Positions 42,501 through 54,500 of a stretch of 64,000 bases of DNA are shown piece after piece. The DNA comes from Siphonodentalium dalli (lineage: Eukaryota; Mollusca; Scaphopoda; Gadilida; Siphonodentaliidae). Position numbers and translations under genes: made by a program. Location: positions 54,336,025-54,400,024 of the forward strand of contig CP136068.1 in assembly GCA_032622095.1 (NCBI GenBank), in the 5' to 3' direction. The notes under the pieces were generated by a model that ran no database searches, was not told the origin of the DNA, and saw only the letters and a program-made list of their open reading frames with translations. Each line of letters starts with the position of its first letter. Position 1 is the stretch's first letter.

Positions 42501-45500
42501 AAATTCAGCTGGCATCTGATTACGCAGAAGTCAAAAATAAATGCGCGGATTTATGAAGTGCGACAACATCGTATGGATGTTTTAACTTTTCATCGTTTGC
42601 GAATATCGATCAATGTTTCGACGTCGCGACTTTCGCGTTGTCGAAAGTTTCGACATTTTACGGAAATTTTGGTCTGTTGTGGTTTCGACGTTATCGCACT
42701 TTTATGGCCAGTCGCTTTCGACGTTATCGCATTATTTTTCGTCATTTCCGACATTTCGTTTTTGCACATTTACGTCAATTACGTCAAAACTTTTTCGACA
42801 TTATCGACAATATTTTCGCATATGCGAAAGAGGTTTTGACATGCTCCCTTATGCCATTGTGCAAATAATCTGATAAAGAAGGCTATGGTATCTATTTTAA
42901 AATAAAGATTCAACAATAAACATCACATGATATTAACAGTAGACTTGGACATCTGTGCTGCAGAGTTATATCTTCAGATGGTCTGATATCATTATAATTG
43001 TTATTGGTTTAATAGAGAGGTCAGTGTTCAACATAAACAATTCCTGTGATATTTTGACAGCTCTGCTATATAATTGATATTAATGGGTCAGTGGTGAGGT
43101 TGCTTATCTGTATAACAGGACACATTATTATTGTAAACTTAAATTGGACTCTCTTAATCCAAGTATTCCATGTCCAGGTCACACCTACACATTTAACCCA
43201 TGGGCTTGCTGGCTGTGGCAGTTCAGCATTACAGATCCTGTACCATATCATTCTCTTATATAAATGCCAGTGACCCATAAATTCCAATAATTTGTGTTAT
43301 GTACATTTGTCTATAATAGTACATAACAGTATACTCTATAATTCAACACCAAAACTCTCATTTATCCGATCATATTAAATTTTTATCGCCAAGGGATGGG
43401 TTAACATCTGCCGATCGTGATCGGCCTCTCGTTTAACTAGTATTTATTACATGATGACAATGGTATCCTAAGGACAAAACCAGGCGCTTGATTGTTGAAT
43501 ACCCTTTTCTTCAGATTATGTGATAGGAACACCCAAAGCAGACACTCTTCTGGGTCGTGTGAGTATTATTTCTGTTATACACATGCGTATTATTTCTGTT
43601 ATACACAATATGTATTATTCATGTTATACACATGTGTATTATTCATGTTATACACTAGATCATGCCATGAATCTCTACTCCAGCTGACGCCCATAGAGAT
43701 CATATTCCACCAGTACAAAACCCAGGAACTTTTTTAAAGTTTTGACAGGGAACCTTATAAAGTTGAAAAATAACGCGGGGAATGTACTTCTTTGTTCATA
43801 CCTGTTGCTTAATGATTTATTCATCGGTACGTGAAGTTCCCAGCTCCGTGAGCTCGAGATTACTTTATTTACGTGACTTTTGAGACCCGATTCCGCGATA
43901 AATATTTATTTTATTCCCTGTCGCCAAATTCAGGCCGTAAGCGGCCGCATGCGGAGGCAATTCTGATTGGTCGATGACCGAAACTTAAGTCCGAAAGTAT
44001 AACTTCCCGCCACCGAACCGGTTGCAAAACTGGTCAAGCTCCCCCTGCGTAACACTCATGCTGGATTAATACACACTAGTGCTGTGTGTCGGATCCGACA
44101 TGAACCCAAAATCCGATGTCAATTTTGAATCCGAACCCGAATCCGATGTGTATCGCTAAATCCGATCCGAAATCCGACCCAAATCCGCAACATATAAATT
44201 GCAAATAGTGTGACAACATCGTGTAAAATGTGTGTCTCAACATCAAACTTTTGTTGCTGAGGTCAAGGGATGAGTCATTGGGGTGAATGGGACTGTAGAG
44301 TGTACTACTCAGTGTAGAGTGTAGACGCATATAAGAAAAGTTATAGAATTTAACGGGATGATCGGGAATTGGGGATTCGGGAATCTGGAACTTTGTCCTA
44401 ACTTACCTAAGTGACAGTACTGTAAGTGTAAGACACTACGTAGTACATACAGTGTAAGTGACATGGTGGTACGAAGTTACGAACTAACGAAACATCTGTA
44501 CTCTGTAGTCTGTACTGCTCTGTAATTTAAGTTGATGGAGGCTGAACCGACTGGACGGATTGGAGTATGTAGTCTGTAACTTCTGAGAAAATGTGTTTTC
44601 GCGGAATCGTGACGTCAGGTTTCCTAGAAATTTCGTCTGACCTTGACACACTAAGATGGCAGTAAGAGTAGCCTACATTTATATAGGCCCTACGTTTAAT
44701 CTGAGACTCTGAGACTGAGTTAGAAACTTAGAATCCAAGTTATCCACCCCATAAATGTAACATGATGGAGATCGGATTGTACGGTCCGATCCAGACGATC
44801 CGAATCCGAATCCGACAGCATTTTTGAAAATTCGACTCCGAATGCGACAACAATTCTGGATCCGATCCGGATCCGAATCCGATTTATTAAACATCGGATT
44901 CGGATCGGATCGGATTCGGATTATCGGATCCGACGCACAGCACTAATACACACTATAATATCTACTGTATATTGCCATTGATTTGGAAAAAACATTGTTT
45001 CATGCATGAATCGTTTGTATCTGTCTCCGTTGTGAAAGAAACTTGTATCCTATGATCCGCGGTGTCCCCGATAACAGAGACAACCGTCGCATTGGATTGT
45101 GTGAGTGAGCGTTACACAGGGGGAGCTTGACCCAGAATTGCTATCGCGTTATGTCGCTTACGACAATAATTGTCGTGACAGGGAATAAAATAAATATTTA
45201 TCGCGGAATCGGGTCTCAAAAGTCACGTAAATAATGTAATCTCGAGCTGGGAATTTCACGTACCGATGAATAAATCATTAAGCAACAGGTATGAACAAAG
45301 AAGTACATTCCCCGCGTTATTTTTTTGTACTGGTGGAATATGATCTCTACGGGCGTCAGCTGGAGTAGAGATTCATGGCATGATCTAGTTTATACACATG
45401 TGTATTATTCCTTTATACTATACTATATATTAGTTCTGTGTGCGGCCACTGGTGAACGTGAGGGTTAATGCTATATATTAGATATGTGTGCAACCACCAT

Positions 45501-48500
45501 GGTGAAACTGAAGGTTACTGCTATATATTAGATCTGTGTGCAACCACCGTGATGAACGAGAGGGTTAATGCTATAGATTAGATATGTGTGCGACCACCAT
45601 GGTGATTGAGAAGATTAATGCTATATATTAGATCTGTGTGCGACCACCGTGGTGAACGAGAGGGTTAATGCTATAGATTAGATCTGTGTGCGACCACCAT
45701 GGTGATTGAGAGGGTTAATGCTATATATTAGATCTGTGTGTGACCGCCGTGGTTAATGAGAGGGTTAATGCTATATATTAGATCTGTGTGTGACCGCTGT
45801 GGTTAATGAGAGGGTTAATGCTATATATTAGATCTGTGTGTGACCGCCGTGGTTAATGAGAGGGTTAATGCGATATATTAGATCTGTGTGCGACCGCCGT
45901 GGTTAATGAGAGGGTTAATGCTATATATTAGATCTGTGTGCGACCACCGTGGTGAATGAGAGGGTTAATGCTATATATTATATTTGTGTGCGACCACCAT
46001 GGTGAATGAGAGGGTTAATGCAGGGTTTCCGCTAGGGGTCGGGGGGATGGGTCCGGTAGCTGCTATGGGGGAAACCCAGTAAATAATTAAATATATGAAG
46101 ACCGATTTATCTGTAATTTTGCCATTTACCGTACCGGCCGAGGTATAAGTCGCAACTTTCTAACCCAATTTCCCTTATTAAAAACTTCCTGCGACTTATG
46201 GATCGGTATGTCATGAGGGGCATTTTTCATCAGGATTTTGAGAAACAAACGGCGATCACAGGTAAGCAACAAGACAAAATGCCAGCGCAAACTAAATCTA
46301 AAAAGATGATAAATCCGATATTAAAAAAAATAAATAAACAAACCCATTCTCACTGTGTCTGTGTGTCTTTATTTTATTCCCTGTCTCACACATTTATATC
46401 AAATTATATGTATTAGTATATGATAATTCAACTGCAAAAGAGCAGCAAAACATTGGGCGTCCTTGACCTGACTAATAATCATGGACATGTGCATGATATT
46501 CAATGACTGCTGTATAATAGCTTTGATTATCTCTATTATTGTGACACAGTTAACTGCACGTGTCTGCAAACTTCTACTAGATGACGTCACATCGGAATGA
46601 TTATCTAAGCCAGCCCGGGAACAAGCATTAGACAAACTCTTACTCTGAATGGGGCATTGACGCGAAGCCGCGAACTTGTGTATGTTGCACAAAGATTCTT
46701 TAATGATGATCGCCATTAGCCCAGGCGTTTTCATGCTTCAGTTCGCGACAATGAGGCAACCACTAAATTAACGATCCATTGCCCTAAAACAAGATGGACT
46801 GTAGATGGACTGTGTCGATTCCATTTGGTCATTATTAATGAAAATATGATTATATATCATACTAGCCGATGAGCCCGACGTCAAATTCGTATCCGGGGCA
46901 AGATACATTCACATACCAAATTTCAAGTCGATAGCTCCACCCGTTTCCGAGATCTCGTCTGCGCATGCGCGAAGCTGGCGTCGCACGGGCTCGGCGACCC
47001 GATAAAATTTGTATCCGGGGCAAGATACATTCACATAGCAAATTTCAAGTCGATAGCTCCACCCGTTTCCGAGATCTCGTCTGCGCATGCGCGAAGCGGG
47101 GCCGCACGGGCTCGCCAATACGACAACGACGACCGCCTGGTCAAACTACATACACGTACCAAGTTTCGTCCCGATCGGTCGAGAATCGTAGATTTGTATA
47201 AATGACATACATACAGACATACAGACAGACAGAGGTCTTCAAAATATATAGGAGATAGCCGATGAGCCCGACGTTGTCCGGGCTATTCAAAAAGCAAATT
47301 TCAAGTCGATAGCTCCACCCGTTTCCGAGATCTGGTCTGCGCATGTGCGAAGCTGGCGTCGCACGGGCTCGGCGACCCGATAAAATTCGTATCCGGGCCA
47401 AGATACATTCACATAGCAAATTTCAAGTTGATAGCTCCACCCGTTTCCGAGATCGCGCATGCGCGAAGCTGGCGTCGCACGGGCTCGGCGACCCGATAAA
47501 ATTTGTATCCGGGGCAAGATACATTCACATAGCAAATTTCAAGTCGATAGCTCCACCCGTTTCCGAGATCTCGTCTGCGCATGCGCGAAGCGGGCGCCGC
47601 ACGGGCTCGCCAATACGACAACGTCCACCGCCTGGTCAAACTACACACACGTACCAAGTTTCTTCCCGATCGGTCGAGAATCGTAGATTTGTATAAATGA
47701 CAGACAGACAAACAAACATACATACAGACAGAGGTCTTCAAAATATATATGAGATATAGCCTGCCCAGACAGACAAGACTGAATAAGTTTTTAATAACGT
47801 CTTTTATTTGTGTATGAGCGGGATTTCATGGCAAAGGTCGGCAGGGGGAATGGGTCCGGCCGGCGGACCCGCAGCCGGCCTTGCGGAAACCCTGGTTAAT
47901 GCTATATATTAGATTTGTGTGTGACCACCGTGGTGAATGAGAGGGTTAATGCTATATATTAGATTTGTGTGCGACCACCATGGTGAATGATAGGGTTAAT
48001 GCTATATATTATATTTGTGTGCGACCACCGTGGTGAGAAGGCCATGTGTATTTCCTCACTCAGCTACAATCTCTGATGAAATTGTTACCAAAATGGGAAA
48101 TGTCAGAGCTCGGCAGTTAAGCCATTAAATCAAATATAAATTCATTCTTAAAAATTACTGTCTCCTTTCCAGGAGCTTTGATCTCCTCTGTGGTTTAAGG
48201 TTATGACTGCCTTGAGATGTTGACAGGGGCAATAGTCAGCCTTTATATTCTCCTCATTTGAATACATAAATTGGGTCCAAAGTATAGACATCTTGTATAT
48301 TTTTTATTAGCATGACACTTGATTCAAATATCACATCATGACTCAAAACGTCACATCATGCCATTAAAACAATGGCGCGTCTTCTTTGAAGTATCACCAA
48401 TTGTAGACTGATTCTCCAATTTGTCATCATAGTATTTGGGAAATTTTAAGGTCTGCGCTAGTAGCACTGAAAAACAGGGAACCAATGTCCCTAATTCATC

Positions 48501-51500
48501 TCATTTTATGCCAATGAATTTAGAAGCAGATGCCCCAGATGAGGCCAAAGAAAGGGATCTCTAGTTTATACTACTTTCAGTACTAAAGTTCACACTTTTA
48601 GAAAAATACTTCGGACTCCTCCCCAATGAAAAATATGTTTTTCCCAAAAACAAAATTTGTATTACAGAATGATCATATGCATAACAAATTATAAAAGAAA
48701 AACTTTTGCTTAAAAACTGCTTCTAGATTTTGTCTGTTCTTTTACAGGTGACTGTCTTTACACAGAATTTAACAAATATTCACAATGTGTCAGGAGAACA
48801 GGTATGTTGTTATCAGGAGAACAGGTATGTTGTTATTAGGAGAACATGTATGTTGTTATTAGGAGAACAGGTATGTTGTTATCAGGAGAACAGGTATGTT
48901 GTTATCAGGAGAACAGGTATGTTGTTATTAGGAGAACAGGTATGTTGTTATCAGGAGAACAGGTATGTTGTTATCAGGAGAACAGGTATGTTGTTATCAG
49001 GAGAACAGGTATGTTGTTATCAGGAGAACAGGTATGTTGTTATTAGGATAACAGGTATGTTGTTTTCAGGAGAACAGGTATGTTGTTATTAGGAGAACAG
49101 GTATGTTGTTATTAGGAGAACAGGTATGTTGTTATCAGGAGAACAGGTATGTTGTTATCAGGAGAACAGGTATGTTGTTATCAGGAGAACAGGTATGTTG
49201 TTATTAGGAGAACAGGTATGTTGTTATCAGGAGAACAGGTATGTTGTTATCAGGAGAACAGGTATGTTGTTATCAGGAGAACAGGTATGTTGTTATCAGG
49301 AGAACAGGTATGTTGTTATTAGGAGAACAGGTATGTTGTTATCAGGAGAACAGGTATGTTGGTATCAGGGGAGAACAGGTATGTTGTTATCAGGAGAGTA
49401 TGTTGTTATCAGGAGAACAGGTATGTTGTTATCAGGAGAACAGGTATGTTGTTATCAGGAGAACAGGTATGTTGTTATCAGGAGAACAGGTATGTTGTTA
49501 TTAGGAGAACAGGTATGTTGTTATTAGGAGAACAGGTATGTTGTTATTAGGAGAACAGGTATGTTGTTATCAGGAGAACAGGTATGTTGTTATCACGAGA
49601 ACAGGTATGTTGTTATCACAAGAACAGGTATGTTGTTATCATGCTGCTGGTGTCATTTAAAATTGAACTATTCATTAACCTTTGTCTCCTGTGGATGTGG
49701 GAAGATGACCAGATGGTCACAAATATATTTCAGTCAAGTAACCAATTCAATTTCTCCTTCTATTTAACCCATTTGTTACCTTGTTATTATTTCTATTTTG
49801 ATAAGTCTATTTATTTGTTGAAATAATCTTTTGATGTTTCTACTCATTTACAACAGAATATAGTTCAAATCATTAGTAATGAAATTCTTGATATGTCATG
49901 TTTTTCTCCATTCCAGATTGGAGCATACTTCGGTTATTGCATTGCTGTTACAGATCTTAATAATGATGGGTAAGTGTGTGAATAAAATAACTTAGGTCAT
50001 CGTTCGAAGTACAGTTGCAATTAAACTCGACTCTATAATAACATCTTCAATAAAAATGTTAATTGACACATTGTTATGATTCACTCTAAAATATACATCT
50101 TTGCATTTTTAAAGCTTAAAAAATGTCACCTTCCCAGAATACTTTCAGAAATTCAAAACATTGAAAGGATAGGTGACCTTATCTTTTAAAGGGTTCAAAT
50201 TACTGGAGGAGAAAAGTGACCTTCATAACTTGATAAAGAGAATAATATGTGATATGAAATAATATTTCTACAGTAAATACTCATTGACGACCATAGGTCA
50301 TTTGTTGAACTTATTATCTGAACATTTTCTATCAATGAATATGAATCATTCTGCTATTGCATAATCTGTTTTTCGGTCTGTCCTCTTCTTTTATTAACTG
50401 AAGACCCCTCTAAATGAATAATAGACTATTCCAATAATAACTGAATGGAAGAATCCATTTAGTATAGAAAGGGTTATGGATATTCTCACACAGGTTGAAT
50501 CTGCTTCTTTACTCTATATCTGAAGCCAAAGTTGGTGCAAGTGCAATTGTTGGGGGAAAATGTGGCATATAACATGAATTCAAGCTCCTGTCATAGAACA
50601 GAACATTAGACACATTTAATAACATAGTGTTCTAAATTGTCTCATCATTATATTTTTAGGTTGGATGATATAATCGTTGGAGCTCCTCTACATTCAGATT
50701 TTAAGAAATCGTATGAGACAGGGAGAGTCTATATATACTACCAGACGAGAATGGTAAGAATGCATTGATATTGCTCAATTTTCATGACACCATCCTATAG
50801 TGGACATAGTGTGGTTCAAGCTAACCGAATTGAGCTATGACTTATGAGTTTAAGAGATCTTATTGTGGGGGAGGGGATATAGATTTATATAAAAATAACA
50901 TGAATATATATAGAATAACTGCTTCCACTCTTTGCATCTTTATACCCTGGACAGCCCCATCTCTAGTTGTATTTGTATGATGACAGATGTGTGATGATAG
51001 TTTAGTCACTTACTGTACTGTGAGTGAGCTCTCACATAAGATGGTTAATTTCTTTAGATGATAGAAGTTGCTATGGATTCTAGTTAAATGCTATCAAATA
51101 ATCATTGGTAATTATCTGTTGAAATTTGGTTTAAAATAGTTGAGCTTCACTTCACAATTATCAATTTGTGAATAAGGCCATACAACAGAGATTCCTTGTT
51201 TCTCATCAGCACCCGTCCCGATTTTATCGCCCGGCCCAATTATTTTTGTAATTTATAAATGATCTATGTCGCACAGACGCGAAGACAAAACGCCAGTCAA
51301 ACGGTAAGTAAAACGCACCTAGAACGTAACGCTTCCATTTAAGATCAATAATGGAGTGCGCCTCTACCGGAAATGTCGTTCCGGTGTTAGGAAACAGATG
51401 TTGACAGGGAACACTGTGTGCCTAACGTAACTATCACAAGTACAACGTACTCTGGGAACACCTGATCGTAATTTGATGCATAATATATTTTAAACATAAC

Positions 51501-54500
51501 GTCTTCGACTTGTTTTATTTTATTTTCACGAATAGGAATTCATAATAAATGGGGTGATAAATATATATAGAACTATGAATAAGTTAAAATTAGCCACTTT
51601 CCCATGGCAAGTGAGGTAGGCCGGTAGGACACACATTTATGATATCCGAGTACGAACGTCGGAGTGTTGCCCCAATGATATTGAGATAATCGCTGACCCG
51701 TCAACAAGTAAATAACATGTTTATATTGTTCAATGTCAAACCCCATGCCATGTCCTGGTAATACTTCTATAGGAATTATACCGGTACGTACCTAGTTTCA
51801 TGAATCAGAATATAGTCATTTGAAATCTCCATTCTTGTTCCTGCTGATGTCTCGTGATCCTATCTGGTCGGTTCTTATGTTTTAACAATACTTACCTTTT
51901 ATAAATGATTTTAATATGCATAGTCGTGTCAGGGTATCTTCATGGTGATTAATTTCTACCATGGTCCCGTGATCAGTTATTGATATACAATATATATGCG
52001 CATGACATGGGGTAGGTATTATATTTATTGTACACCATGTTTAATATCAATAAATGACTCCATTTTAATATTGTCATCCTAGCTCTTGTATTCATTTTTG
52101 TTTTAATATATCAAGTAAATTGTAGATTTATTAAACATTAACCACATACACACATCAAAATGACAAAAAATATGATTGTCTAAATTTACCTGTAGTATAC
52201 CACTACTCATCGTCTTAAAAGTTAGAATACAAAAAACAAAAATGCCCTCCCGCCCCATTCTCAGAAAAAAGTCTGATGAGAAACAAGGAAGCTCTGTTGA
52301 ATGGCCTAATATAATATAATATAATATATATATATTATATTCATGTTGTCTCACAGAACAAAAAACATGTTGTCTATTTTCTATGGCTGTGACCTATGAC
52401 TATATTTCCTTCTTGCAGAGAACCGTGACTAAAACTAACAAGGACATACTCGATGGGTTTGATGCGCGATCAAGATTCGGCACATCAATCGCAGCATTAA
52501 ATGACATCAACTTTGATGGATCAAACGGTTTGTTAAATTCTCATTTTAATACTATAGCCGATGGGGAATAACTCTATTTCTATCATGTTTGTCCTATATA
52601 CTCTGGAATAACTGACTTAAGTACTCCAAAGAGTATCTGCTTGATGAATCATGGTCAAGCCTTGAAATAGTGTGTCTGTAATTTGCAGAATGAGGTCCCC
52701 AGAGGGTGAATTTAGTGATGCTCCCCCGCATAGTGGGCTAGCATCACCAAATTCACCCTCTGGGGCCCTCATTCTGCAAATGACAGACAACTATTTCAAT
52801 GCTTGATCATGGTCAGCACTAGTATATAAAGCTTAGCAGGAGTATAGAAAGCCAATGAATTAAAATCAAAATTCTTTAACTGTAACAGTGTTTGGAAATT
52901 AGGTATAAGTACTTTAATTTAGAGTGAAATTACTAATGTGGAAACCGATGGAGCCATAAATTTAAGGGTTTATGTTCTTTCAGACATTGCAATAGGAGCT
53001 CCATATGGTGGAAAAGGCGGGAAAGGTGCAGTGTACATCTATCATGGCTCATCAGAGGGCATCATAACTGATCCGTCACAGGTGAGTGTGCAACATGGAT
53101 GCTACATTGTTGTAGGCAATTCCCCCCATCCATGAAGGAATGATATGTGCTGTAAAACTGGACTCAGGATTGTGTGAGCTCCTGACTGAATTGTAGTGGG
53201 TGCTCAATTTTCAAAAGGTATCTTTTTCGAATACAAGTAGCAAGACTATTCCCTGATTTGTCACTTCTGAGCATGTTATGGGATTCCAATGGAGTTCGCA
53301 TTCATAGTGCTAACAACTTAGATGCTAAAATTGGTAGAATCCATATTATAGAATTCCCAGTAACTCAGCTGCTACCTTTCAGATATTTAAGAACACAGTA
53401 AAATATTATTTGAGTAGACCATTATTGTATTCTCACAAATTTTCGGTGTTTATGATTTACCATTTGACTCGACGTGGATGTCCAGCTTGCTCTTCGATAC
53501 TTCTGATTGATTGACCATTTGACTCAAGCGTGGACATCCAGATTGCTCTTCGATACCTCTGATGTCCAACAACACTACGTCTGATCTAGCATCAGTTCGC
53601 TTACCCATAAAAAGGTATTGGACATGTTACATATGTATGTTGCACATTTCATAAATTTATTTTATGTTGACAGACAATAGAGGCCGCAGATGTCCACAGG
53701 CGGCTCTCAACCTTTGGACACTCGATCTCTGGTGGACAGGATATGGATGGGAACCAGTATACAGATCTCCTTGTCGGAGCGTATGACTCAGATCGAGTTG
53801 TATTCTTCAGGTATTGCTTCTATTATTAGGGATGTTAACTTCCAAACCAACTTCTTGTACCATTTTCTCTAATGCTAAAAGTAGCCTACTTGTAATAGAA
53901 TTGTGTACACTGTAATTGCCTATCTGCCTTCTTTGAATATATTATATATATTATTGAGCATCTACCTGAGTTAAATTTGATCTAATATTGCTCATTATTT
54001 CTGAAATATACTTGACTTATCTATTCATTCTTTGTAAAAATAAATTATGACAAAGTTTCACAGGGAAGCCATGGAATATATGTGTGGAATATTTATATCT
54101 TGATGGGACAATTAATTAATGCTTTGAATATGCAGTAATATTTCATGTTTAGGAAATGTGGGATTTCTGGTATACTGGTACTTTATAATATTTAAAATAT
54201 AAAATTGACCTACAGACGTGCTTGAAGCTTTGTATACATTTTTATAAGAGGATGTGTTTACTTACAGATCGCGTCCAGTTGTTCAGATTATCGCCAGTCT
54301 CCAGTTGGATCCTGTCTTTATTGAGCTCAAGAAACTTGATTGCCTCCTACCCGATCTCACAGAAGTCCTATGGTAAGAAAGCTAATTAGTTCAGTCAAAT
54401 AGGAAACACACACGTAGTTGATTCACTTTTACACCACAATTCTGTGATGGTACTGTCCTGTTGAATCAATCAAAAAATCACAGTTTTAGTGGAATAGGTC

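Larger units (their letters stand above)
46021..47893. mobile_element. hAT-like element inserted in the 50-bp array
   Basis: Left end CAGGGTTTCCGC and right end GCGGAAACCCT. GGTTAATG is duplicated on both sides (46013-46020, 47894-47901); one further C matches, so the exact edge is ambiguous by one base. G/C-rich sequence GGGTCCGG occurs near both ends. Inside are an inverted pair TATAAGTCGC / GCGACTTAT (46144, 46191) and the Helitron pair at 46862-47754. No transposase. Confidence 0.88.

Noticed and set aside
43654-45389. LTR retrotransposon
   Set aside because: The long terminal sequences are inverted, not direct, and no polyprotein or primer-binding site is present.
46909-47741. Overlapping Arg-rich frames (e.g. 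MREAGVARARRPDK)
   Set aside because: They lie in the tandem segments of the Helitron-like pair and have no domain resemblance.
48791-49640. CRISPR-like regular repeats
   Set aside because: Units are contiguous with no unique spacers, and the context is an animal gene intron; the same holds for the other arrays.
49126-49826. Open frames of 64-133 codons downstream in the 23-bp array
   Set aside because: Repeat-driven; only the frame continuous with exon e is of any interest, and that is recorded as a finding.
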